The position numbers and the translations under genes are program-made. The notes under the pieces are model-generated. The model made no database searches. It saw only the letters and a program-made list of their open reading frames with translations, and had not been told where the DNA came from. From contig PNKH01000033.1 of assembly GCA_013822345.1 (NCBI GenBank), forward strand, positions 1 to 64,000: 64,000 bases of DNA, read 5' to 3'. Positions 8,538 to 14,838 of the stretch are shown piece after piece. Source of the DNA: Isosphaera sp. (GTDB taxonomy: Bacteria > Planctomycetota > Planctomycetia > Gemmatales > Gemmataceae). Positions within the stretch are counted from its first letter, which is position 1. Every line of letters begins with the position of its first letter.

Positions 8538-9302
8538 TCAGTAGTCCCACGCCGCGCCGTCCCAGGTGACGGTGCGGTCCAGGTACGCGGCGACGCCGGC
8601 GGCGAAGAACGCGAACAGCGCCTCGCCCTTCTCGGCGGTCGCCGCGGCCGGGTTGCCGATGTGCCCCGGCTCGCTCCGGTCCGGCATCACCCACGCCCGG
8701 TACCCCGGGCCGAACGCCTTCCCGTGCGGCACCTCCGGCACCGCCGCCAGGTCGCCGACGACGAGGTGCGGGGCGAGTCGGAGGATCATCGACGTCTCCC
8801 ACTCGCAGGCGTGGCCCATCTGCTTCTGCACCAGCCCCGGGACGGCTTGGCCCGGGCTGCCGGCCGCGTCCCAGTAGGTGAGGGACAGGAGCAGGAGGTC
8901 GCGGCGGTCGCGGTGCTCCTGCTTCAGCTCGAAGAGGGCCTGTTGGAGCGGGACGGCGTTCCCGCCGTGCCCGTTGACGAACACGACGCGGGTGAACCCG
9001 TGCGCGAGGAAGCAGCCGGCGAGGTCCTTGAGGAGGTCGAGGTAGGCGCGGGCCGACGCGGACAGGGTGCCGGGGAAGTCGAGGTGGTGGTGCGAGTTCC
9101 CGAGCCACTGGAGCGGGGCGAACAGGCACCGGGCGGCGACCGGCGCCTGCTTCACCCGGCGGACCACCTCGCCGAGGAGGAGCGAGTCGGTGAACACCGG
9201 CATGTGCCGGCCGTGCTGCTCGAGGGCGGCGACCGGGAAGACGACCGGGGTGGTCTTCGGGAGGGCGGCGACGGCGGGCCAGGCGAGGTCGGCGAGGTCC
9301 AT
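8538..9302 (-). CDS. Creatininase/creatinine amidohydrolase-family metal hydrolase
   Basis: A 254-residue protein with the family signature ALEQHGRHMP at about residues 26-35 (metal-binding Glu and His), D39 shortly after, and VNGHGGN at 109-115. Other members are creatinine amidohydrolase, mycofactocin-system peptidase MftE and formamide hydrolases acting on cyclic or N-formyl amides, so the substrate cannot be assigned. The start at 9302 (MDLADLAWP) was chosen because the upstream extension reads through a palindromic repeat. It heads a two-gene unit with the MFS transporter. Confidence 0.87.
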   Translation of the reverse strand: MDLADLAWPAVAALPKTTPVVFPVAALEQHGRHMPVFTDSLLLGEVVRRVKQAPVAARCLFAPLQWLGNSHHHLDFPGTLSASARAYLDLLKDLAGCFLAHGFTRVVFVNGHGGNAVPLQQALFELKQEHRDRRDLLLLSLTYWDAAGSPGQAVPGLVQKQMGHACEWETSMILRLAPHLVVGDLAAVPEVPHGKAFGPGYRAWVMPDRSEPGHIGNPAAATAEKGEALFAFFAAGVAAYLDRTVTWDGAAWDY

Positions 9303-9332
9303 GACGGGGCGTCCGGTGGTGGGGTGGGGGAC

Positions 9333-9338
9333 AGTGTA
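9333..9338 (-). promoter_or_regulatory. -10-like TACACT for creatininase/MFS unit
   Basis: TACACT on the minus strand, 31 bp upstream of the ATG at 9302, lies between the gene and the palindrome at 9387. Confidence 0.4.
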
Positions 9339-9386
9339 CCCGGTCGGGGTCGGTCCCGCGACCCGTCGCCCCGGTTGGTAGCGCCC

Positions 9387-9455
9387 CAGTTTGGGAGGGC
9401 GAGGCTCCCGCCGAGCCTCAGCCCGGCTCGGCGGGAGCCTCGCCCTCCCAAACTG
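9387..9455. repeat. Inverted repeat, family A (GGGAGGGCGAGGCTCC)
   Basis: Perfect 31-bp arms (9387-9417 and 9425-9455) with a 7-bp loop. Related copies occur at 10755-10814 and 36872-36933. Confidence 0.95.
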
Positions 9456-9625
9456 AGACACAACCCACCGGTTCCGCGCGGGGCGGATGCGCGGCATCTG
9501 CGCCTTACTGCCGCCTCCACGCCCGCCCTTACCACCTCGGCAAGCTGGAGCACCCGGGCGACCCCGGCCGATCGGGCAAGGGCCGTCGTCCGCACCGGAC
9601 GCGGGCCGGGCGGAGGTGGGGGCCG
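9456..9625. other. Gene-free interval
   Basis: Between the creatininase start and the gene at 9626 there are 323 bp. Apart from the palindrome at 9387-9455 and the -10 at 9333 I see no coding sequence. A GGAGG Shine-Dalgarno sequence lies at about 9612. Confidence 0.5.
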
Positions 9626-10174
9626 ATGCGCCGATTCCGCAGACTGTTCGCGATCACCGGGCTGTGCGGGTGGGCCGCCCTGGCGGCCGTCCTCGGGGCC
9701 GCCCCGCCGTCCGCGGCGGCCCCGCCGTCCCAGCCGATGCGCGACTTGGTCCGGGCCGACCGCCCGACCCTCGACGCCCTGTACGCCGGCGGGTCCGTCG
9801 GCGACATCCCCACCGGGTTCCTGCCCGGCCGGGCGATCCCCGACCCCGGTTCCCGCACCACGGCCGCGAAGTCCCGGCTGATCCACGCAGTCTGGCAGGG
9901 GAAGATCTTCCACGGCGACGGGACCGGGCACAACAAGGTCTTCGGCCGGCAGGCGGTGCCGGTCCGGGTGTACCACGGGGAGAGCTGGCGGGACGGCGGG
10001 CCGGCGGTGATCGTCGACTACGAGGGGACATCCCGGCTGTTCGGGAACGTGCGGGACGAGTTCCGGGAGGTGGGGCCGGGGCTGTACCTCGGGCTGACCT
10101 GGGTGCGGAAGCCGACCGGCCCCGAGCTGACGACGATGTTCACCCTGCAGGACCGCGGCCCGGCCCGCCGCTGA
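9626..10174 (+). CDS. Secreted hypothetical protein
   Basis: A 182-residue protein of unknown function. A signal peptide is seen at about 1-32 (RRFRRLF start, hydrophobic WAALAAVLGAA, ends SAAAPP). The mature part has motifs GFLPGRAIPD, KSRLIHAVWQGKIFHGDG, RVYHGESWRDGGPAVIVDY and FREVGPGLYLGLTW. These resemble a lipid- or heme-associated family in which a small nutrient-binding beta fold ends in GLYLG, but I cannot name it. The ATG has a GGAGG ribosome-binding site 10 bp upstream. Confidence 0.7.
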   Translation: MRRFRRLFAITGLCGWAALAAVLGAAPPSAAAPPSQPMRDLVRADRPTLDALYAGGSVGDIPTGFLPGRAIPDPGSRTTAAKSRLIHAVWQGKIFHGDGTGHNKVFGRQAVPVRVYHGESWRDGGPAVIVDYEGTSRLFGNVRDEFREVGPGLYLGLTWVRKPTGPELTTMFTLQDRGPARR

Positions 10175-10202
10175 CGCGGTTCCGCCGGGGCGGCGGGGGG
10201 GG

Positions 10203-10208
10203 TATGAT
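10203..10208 (+). promoter_or_regulatory. -10-like TATGAT
   Basis: TATGAT, preceded by a run of Gs, lies 34 bp before the ATG at 10243. Confidence 0.4.
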
Positions 10209-10242
10209 GCGAGGAACGCCCCGTCCTCGCGAGGACCCGCCG

Positions 10243-10482
10243 ATGGTCGTCCCGACCCCGCCACCGATCACCGCCGATGAGTTGGCCGCCCTGCGGGCCG
10301 AGGTGGACTCGCTCCGGGCGCAGGTGGAAGTGCTGACCCGGCAGAAGGCCAACTACATCTCCCAACTGGAACGGCTCCTCAAGACCTCCGTCCCGATCCC
10401 ACCCACCGAGGAAGAGATTCTCACGGCCGTGGACAACTCCGACGAGTTGCGCCGGTTGATCGCCGACCTCGAATCCCGGTAG
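10243..10482 (+). CDS. Small coiled-coil protein, possible antitoxin
   Basis: A 79-residue acidic protein with a heptad region at about 10-40 (ELAALRAEVDSLRAQVEVL) and an acidic C-terminus (TEEEILTAVDNSDELRRLI). Another in-frame ATG at 10204 would add 13 residues, but 10243 gives a conventional leader from the TATGAT box. It ends 9 bp before a gene that looks like a RelE/ParE-type toxin, so the pair could be a toxin-antitoxin module. There is no recognisable DNA-binding domain, so the function remains inference. Confidence 0.55.
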   Translation: MVVPTPPPITADELAALRAEVDSLRAQVEVLTRQKANYISQLERLLKTSVPIPPTEEEILTAVDNSDELRRLIADLESR

Positions 10483-10491
10483 GGGGCGGAC

Positions 10492-10980
10492 GTGGCCGTC
10501 GTCGTCTACCCGGCCGCCCTCTATCCGCAGCTCCGGGCCTGGGGTGAGGTTGCGATCGGCCTCGGGCTGGGCGCCGCCTTTACCAGGGCTCTTCGGGAAA
10601 TGGACGGCCGCCTCCGCGCCGGCCCGGAGGCGTGGGGCGACCCGCTCTGGGATGTCCGCGGCCTCCGGCTGACGGTCTACCACCGGTACGGACCGGTCCT
10701 GGTGGTTCGGTACGCCGTCTGCTCGGTTGAAACCCTCCGGTCGGAGGCGGTTTTCGGGAGGGCGAGGCTCCTGCCGAGCCTTAGCTTCGGCTCGGCGGGA
10801 GCCTCGCCCTCCCGGCCCACCGCCCTTCCCCCCAGGATTTCAACGGAGTCGGAGATGGAGGCGATTCCACCCGGACGGATGAAATGGGGTTGTAGCATGG
10901 ATGATGGCCGGTGTCGTGCCGTGGTCGTTGATTGCTTGGTGCCGTCGTGCCCGAGACAGAGTCGGACCCGGACGCCGTGA
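10492..10980 (+). CDS. RelE/ParE-like hypothetical with repeat-encoded tail
   Basis: The GTG start gives a 162-residue product. Residues 1-87 have the size and ending of a RelE/ParE-type toxin (LREMDGRLRAGPEAWGDPLW, then LRLTVYHRYGPVLVVRYAV). From about residue 88 the frame runs into the family A palindrome (FGRARLLPS...GSAGASPSR) and then into the left flank of the IS110 element. The tail therefore looks like a readthrough product after loss of the native stop. It follows a candidate antitoxin by 9 bp. It could be an inactive remnant. Confidence 0.45.
   Translation: MAVVVYPAALYPQLRAWGEVAIGLGLGAAFTRALREMDGRLRAGPEAWGDPLWDVRGLRLTVYHRYGPVLVVRYAVCSVETLRSEAVFGRARLLPSLSFGSAGASPSRPTALPPRISTESEMEAIPPGRMKWGCSMDDGRCRAVVVDCLVPSCPRQSRTRTP
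10755..10814. repeat. Inverted repeat, family A
   Basis: 26-bp arms (10755-10780, 10789-10814) with one mismatch and an 8-bp loop, read in frame within the tail of the preceding ORF. Confidence 0.93.
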
Positions 10981-11074
10981 GGCACCCCGATCTGGGCCGA
11001 GCGCCCCGTGCCCGCGTGGGAGACTCCACACACCGCCGGCGTCCGCACGCCACCGGCCGACCGGAGGAGTTCAC
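10870..11074 (+). ncRNA. Possible IS110 bridge RNA region
   Basis: This is the 5' non-coding end of the IS110 element. Known IS110-group elements express a structured RNA from this end that specifies target and donor DNA. I did not identify its loops; the assignment rests on position and family only. Confidence 0.35.
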
Positions 11075-12328
11075 GTGGATACCTCGCTCTCGGTCGTCCT
11101 CCCCATCTGCTGTGGCATCGACGTCCACAAGAACACGCTGACCGCCTGCCTGCTCACAACGGGTGCCTCGGGCGAGGTGGTCCAGGACGTCAGGACGTTC
11201 CGCACCGTGACTGCCCAGCTCCAGGAACTGGCCCGCTGGCTCCGCGGCGCCGAGTGCCCGACCGTTGCCCTGGAGAGTACCGGCGTCTACTGGAGGCCGG
11301 TGTTCAACGTCCTGGAGCCGGCCGGACTGGAGGTCGTGCTGGCCAACGCCCAGCACGTCAGGAACGTGCCCGGTCGCAAGACCGACGTCAAGGACGCCGA
11401 GTGGCTCGCGACCCTGTTCCGGGTCGGGTTGCTGCGGGGCAGTTTCGTCCCGCCCAAGGAGATCCGCGAGTTGCGTGACCTGACCCGCTACCGCACGCAG
11501 GTCATCCGCCAGCGGGCTCAGGAGTGCAACCGCATCCAGAAGCTCCTGGAGGACTGCAACATCAAGCTGGCCGGGGTCGCCACCGACATCCTGGGCAAGA
11601 GCGGCCGAGACATGCTGGAGTCTCTGGGCCAAGGGATCGACGACCCCAAGCGACTGGCCGATCTGGCCCGGGGGAAGTTGCGGGCCAAGATCCCCGCGCT
11701 GGAAGAGGCCTTGCGGGGCGTGCTGAGCGGGACCCAACGCTGGTTGTTGCGGGAGCAGTTGCACAAGGTCGCGGAGCTGGACGAGGCCATCGAGCGGTTG
11801 GACGTCAAGGTGGCGGAGTCGTGCCTCCCTTTCGCGGAGGCTCTGGCCATCCTGGACCAGATCCCGGGTGTGAATGCCCGGATCGCTCAGATCATCGTGG
11901 CGGAGATCGGTCTGGACATGACTCGGTTCAAGACGGCATCGAACCTGGCGAGTTGGGCGGGGATGTGCCCGGGTAACCGACGGAGCGCCGGCAAGTCGCA
12001 GGGCGGTAAGACCCGCAAGGGCAACGGGTGGCTGCGTCAGGCGCTGGTGGAGGCGGGTTGGGCCGCGAGTCGGAGCAAGGGGACGAGTCTGTCGGCGACG
12101 TACCACCGCCTGGCGGGTCGTCGCGGCGGGAAGCGGGCGTGCCTGGCGGTCGGCCATCGGATCTTGCGGATGGTGCACAACCTGTTGTCGAGTCATCGGC
12201 CGTACCAGGAAGGTGGCATCGACTACTACCGCCCGACGGACACGGACCGTCTCAAGGACAAGCTGGTCCAACGGCTCCGCACGCTGGGCTACGCCGTAAC
12301 CATCGCGGCCGCCGAGACGGCCGCGTAA
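11075..12328 (+). CDS. IS110 family transposase/recombinase
   Basis: A 417-residue DEDD-type recombinase. The N-terminal RuvC-like domain has GIDVHK (D16), ALESTGVYW (E67) and [11 protein letters not shown] (D104, D107). The C-terminal transposase-20 domain has [15 protein letters not shown] and the serine-containing motif [14 protein letters not shown]. The GTG start at 11075 has GGAGGAG at 11063-11069; the upstream frame is open but is non-coding IS sequence. All catalytic residues are present and the frame is intact, so it may be active. Confidence 0.95.
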   Translation: MDTSLSVVLPICCGIDVHKNTLTACLLTTGASGEVVQDVRTFRTVTAQLQELARWLRGAECPTVALESTGVYWRPVFNVLEPAGLEVVLANAQHVRNVPGRKTDVKDAEWLATLFRVGLLRGSFVPPKEIRELRDLTRYRTQVIRQRAQECNRIQKLLEDCNIKLAGVATDILGKSGRDMLESLGQGIDDPKRLADLARGKLRAKIPALEEALRGVLSGTQRWLLREQLHKVAELDEAIERLDVKVAESCLPFAEALAILDQIPGVNARIAQIIVAEIGLDMTRFKTASNLASWAGMCPGNRRSAGKSQGGKTRKGNGWLRQALVEAGWAASRSKGTSLSATYHRLAGRRGGKRACLAVGHRILRMVHNLLSSHRPYQEGGIDYYRPTDTDRLKDKLVQRLRTLGYAVTIAAAETAA

Positions 12329-12352
12329 AAACTGAACCCCAGACCCCCGCAG

Positions 12353-12457
12353 ATGTATTTCGTGGGAGCATACGCCGTCCACATCGACGGTACGCCGGTG
12401 TTCGTGCTGGACACCTGGCCGACGCCCGGGTCGCCGTTGGCGGACGCGATCGGTTAG
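12353..12457 (+). pseudogene. Orphan 34-codon fragment downstream of the IS
   Basis: A short open frame (MYFVGAYAVHIDGTPVFVLD, then WPTPGSPLADAIG, stop) directly beyond the IS end. It reads like the C-terminus of a gene whose 5' part is missing, possibly removed by the IS. Its stop overlaps the convergent stop of the HAD gene. Confidence 0.3.
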
Positions 12458-13056
12458 CCCGGCCGCACCCACGGGCGTACGTCCACCCCGGCCATCCCCG
12501 CCCGCCGGGCCGCCTCCAGCCCGATGTCCGTGTCCTCGAACACCACGCACCCGCCGGCCGCCACCCCGAGCCGCCGGGCCGCCTCCAGGAACACGTCCGG
12601 CTCCGGCTTGTGACGGGCCGTGTCCTCCGCCGTCACCAGCGCGTCGAACCAGTCCCGCACCCCGATCCGGTCGAGCGTCCGGGTGATCGTGTCCCGGTAG
12701 CCCCCGCTCGCCACCGCGACCGGCAGCTTCCCCCGGTACGCCGCCGCGACCGCCAGCACCGGGCCGACCGGCGCCACCGCGTCGAGGTGCGTCAGGAACC
12801 CGTCCTCCTTGGTCCGCACCATCGCGTCCACGTCCGTCACGGCCACCCCGGCGTCGGCCGCTAGCACCCGGATGATCTGGGCCGTCGGCATCCCGCCCAT
12901 CGCATAAAAACGCGGCTCCGGGAACGGGATGCCGAACGGGTCGAGCATCGCGAGCCACGCCCGGTAGTGGGCCGGCATGGTGTCGGCGAGGGTCCCGTCA
13001 CAGTCGAAGATCAGCCCGGCGGTGCCGGGTGGGGCGGTCCAGACGAGGTTCTGCAT
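12454..13056 (-). CDS. HAD-superfamily phosphatase (beta-phosphoglucomutase-like)
   Basis: A 200-residue HAD subfamily IA hydrolase. Motif I is FDCDGTLADT (nucleophile D18, acid/base D20), motif II is VASGGY, motif III is the lysine in RHKPEPDVFLEAARRLG, and motif IV is VFEDTDIGLEAA. The helical cap between D20 and about residue 80 fits small phosphosugar phosphatases or beta-phosphoglucomutases. It lacks cues to choose a substrate. The start at 13056 (MQNLVW) gives the usual length; a further 12 upstream codons are possible. It is divergent from the Uma2 gene with 58 bp between starts. Confidence 0.88.
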   Translation of the reverse strand: MQNLVWTAPPGTAGLIFDCDGTLADTMPAHYRAWLAMLDPFGIPFPEPRFYAMGGMPTAQIIRVLAADAGVAVTDVDAMVRTKEDGFLTHLDAVAPVGPVLAVAAAYRGKLPVAVASGGYRDTITRTLDRIGVRDWFDALVTAEDTARHKPEPDVFLEAARRLGVAAGGCVVFEDTDIGLEAARRAGMAGVDVRPWVRPG

Positions 13057-13101
13057 GCCGGTTGCTGTATTCGGGTGTTGGTGGGACATCAACCGTGCGG
13101 G

Positions 13102-13107
13102 TAGGAT
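13102..13107 (+). promoter_or_regulatory. -10-like TAGGAT, leaderless arrangement
   Basis: TAGGAT ends 7 bp before the ATG at 13115, so transcription would start at or next to the start codon. Confidence 0.4.
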
Positions 13108-13114
13108 CTGCGGT

Positions 13115-13663
13115 ATGGAGACACTCGAGCACGTCGTCACCCGGCGCGACCCGCCGGCGGTGGACCGGTATCTGATCCGGGGTCACCTGTGGGAGCGGCC
13201 GGCGCGGCCCCGGGGGCGGTCGGAGGCCACCTGCCTGGCCCGCGCCGCGGCCCTCGTCTCGGGGTGGGTGTCGCGGCAACCCTGGCCGCGCGGGGAGGTG
13301 CTGATCGACTTCGCCTACCTGCTGCGGGAGGAGCCGCGCACCCTCGTCGACGTGGCCCTCAGCTTCGTCCCGGCCGCGGCCGCCCGGGCGATCCCGGCGA
13401 AGGCCTGGTGGACGGCCGCGCGGCCGGACCTGGTGGTCGAGGTGTTCAACGACCGGGAGTCCCGCGGGGCGGTCACCGAGCGGGCCCGGGAGTACGCCGC
13501 GTGCGGGGTCCGGGAGCTGTGGGTGATCGACCCCACCCCCGGGGACTGCTGGGTGGACATGGTCCGGGCCGGCGGGGAGCCGGCCCGCCTCTCCCCCCGC
13601 CAGTCCCTCGCGTCCGGCGTCCTGACCGGGTTCTCCTGCCCGGTCGCCGACCTCTTCCGCTGA
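13115..13663 (+). CDS. Uma2 family (DUF820) PD-(D/E)XK nuclease-like protein
   Basis: A 182-residue Uma2/DUF820 protein, a family expanded in cyanobacteria and planctomycetes with a restriction-endonuclease-like fold. The core motif is RPDLVVEVFNDRES near 110-123 and the family ending is EYAACGVRELWVIDP near 135-149. The ATG at 13115 has no Shine-Dalgarno sequence but a -10 box immediately upstream. The true role is unknown; many members are linked to mobile DNA. Confidence 0.8.
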   Translation: METLEHVVTRRDPPAVDRYLIRGHLWERPARPRGRSEATCLARAAALVSGWVSRQPWPRGEVLIDFAYLLREEPRTLVDVALSFVPAAAARAIPAKAWWTAARPDLVVEVFNDRESRGAVTERAREYAACGVRELWVIDPTPGDCWVDMVRAGGEPARLSPRQSLASGVLTGFSCPVADLFR

Positions 13664-13671
13664 CCCGGCCC

Positions 13672-13677
13672 TACAAT
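13672..13677 (+). promoter_or_regulatory. -10-like TACAAT, leaderless arrangement
   Basis: TACAAT lies 6 bp before the ATG at 13684. Transcription would begin at the ATG of the sigma factor gene. No -35 element is recognisable. Confidence 0.5.
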
Positions 13678-13683
13678 TCCGAC

Positions 13684-14325
13684 ATGTGGCCGAACCGCGA
13701 CGACACCGACCGCCTCCTCGCCGACGCCCGGGCCGGCGACCCGGGGGCCGTCGACCGCCTCCTGACCGAGTTCCGCGAGCCCCTCCGCCGGGTCATCGGC
13801 CTCCGCCTCGACCCGGCCGTCGCCCGCCGGGTCGACGCCTCGGACATCGTCCAGGACGTCCTCCTGGAGGCGAACCAGCGGCTGACCGAGTACCTGAAGT
13901 CCCCGGACATGCCGTTCCACCTGTGGCTCCGGCACCTGGCCCAGGACCGGATCATCGACACCCACCGCCGGCACCGGCTGGCCCAGCGGCGGAGCGTCGA
14001 CCGGGAGCAGCCGATCGCCCGCCCGGGGTGGGCGGACGAGTCCGGGGCGTCGCTCGTCGCCCAGCTCATCGACACCGAGCGGACGCCCACCTCCGAAGCC
14101 ATCCGCCAGGAGTTGCAGCGCCGCCTGGCGGACGCCGTCGATCAGTTGTCCGAGGACGACCGGGAGATCGTCCTGATGCGGCACCACGAGGTGCTGTCGA
14201 ACCAGGAGGTGGCGCGGGCCCTCGGGCTGACCGAGGCGGCCGCGTCGATGCGGTACCTGCGGGCGCTGCGGCGGCTCCGCACCGTCCTCGTCCCCGACGG
14301 CGGCGACCCGCCCGAATCGCTGTAG
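13684..14325 (+). CDS. ECF-type RNA polymerase sigma factor (planctomycete type)
   Basis: A 213-residue sigma-70 family protein. Region 2 is seen at about 20-95 (VDASDIVQDVLLEANQRL; LWLRHLAQDRIIDTHRRHR) and region 4 at about 140-205 (QLSEDDREIVLMRHHEVLSN; GLTEAAASMRYLRALRRLR). No anti-sigma factor is adjacent. Instead it leads an operon with a small helper-like protein (9-bp gap) and a membrane Ser/Thr kinase, a pairing known from planctomycetes in which the kinase is thought to control the sigma factor. Confidence 0.92.
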   Translation: MWPNRDDTDRLLADARAGDPGAVDRLLTEFREPLRRVIGLRLDPAVARRVDASDIVQDVLLEANQRLTEYLKSPDMPFHLWLRHLAQDRIIDTHRRHRLAQRRSVDREQPIARPGWADESGASLVAQLIDTERTPTSEAIRQELQRRLADAVDQLSEDDREIVLMRHHEVLSNQEVARALGLTEAAASMRYLRALRRLRTVLVPDGGDPPESL

Positions 14326-14334
14326 GAACGACCC

Positions 14335-14838
14335 GTGCTCGCGTTCGAGTCCGCCGACCAGCTCCTCGCCGAGCCGCCCGCCCGGCGGTTCCTCCACGTC
14401 GTCATCCTGAACGCCGTCCGCGACCTGGCCACCCGGCTCGAAGTCCGGTTCGGCGAGGACGGCGGGCTGCTGTACTACCGCGTCGAGGACCGCGACTGGG
14501 AACTCGCCCCGCCGCCGGACGACGTCTACCCGCTGCTGAAAGACGCGGTCCGCGAGGCGTCGCGGCTGGTGTCGCCGGAGCGGCCGGACCTGTCGGTGGT
14601 GTACGGGGTGCCGGGGGCGCGGTACGAGCCGCTGGAGTGCGGGTGGCTGACCTACCAGCTCGGCGGGGAGTGCCTCGACCTGCTGGTCCGGATCGACCCG
14701 CGGGAGCCGTTCGGGTCGATCCGGTTCGACCTCGACCCGGCCGGTGCCGCCGCGTTCGCCGCCGCCGCCGGGCAGGCGCTCGCCGAGTACGCCGCCGCGC
14801 TGACCGCCGGGGAGATCGAACTGTCCGGGGAGCAATGA
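14335..14838 (+). CDS. Hypothetical protein, GspE/PilB-helper-like
   Basis: A 167-residue protein with a GTG start. The central LLYYRVEDRDWELAPPPDDV and the pattern FLHVVILNAVRDLATRLEVR resemble the small domain that accompanies type II/IV secretion ATPase-like proteins in Gemmata. No catalytic motif is present. It lies between the sigma factor and the kinase and overlaps the kinase start by 4 bp (ATGA), so translation is probably coupled. A role as adaptor in the sigma/kinase signalling unit is inference. Confidence 0.72.
   Translation: MLAFESADQLLAEPPARRFLHVVILNAVRDLATRLEVRFGEDGGLLYYRVEDRDWELAPPPDDVYPLLKDAVREASRLVSPERPDLSVVYGVPGARYEPLECGWLTYQLGGECLDLLVRIDPREPFGSIRFDLDPAGAAAFAAAAGQALAEYAAALTAGEIELSGEQ

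Larger units (their letters stand above)
10850..12350 (+). mobile_element. IS110-family insertion sequence
   Basis: It consists of the transposase gene plus a long 5' non-coding region (about 220 bp) and a very short 3' region (about 25 bp), the arrangement of the IS110 group. No terminal inverted repeats are seen, as expected for this family, so the ends are approximate. In this group the long non-coding end encodes the bridge RNA that pairs with target and donor. Codon use in the transposase is less GC-extreme than in the neighbours. Confidence 0.75.

Noticed and set aside
12353-12457. A complete small gene after the IS
   Set aside because: At 34 codons, without a ribosome-binding site and overlapping the HAD stop, it is better treated as a remnant; kept only with low confidence.
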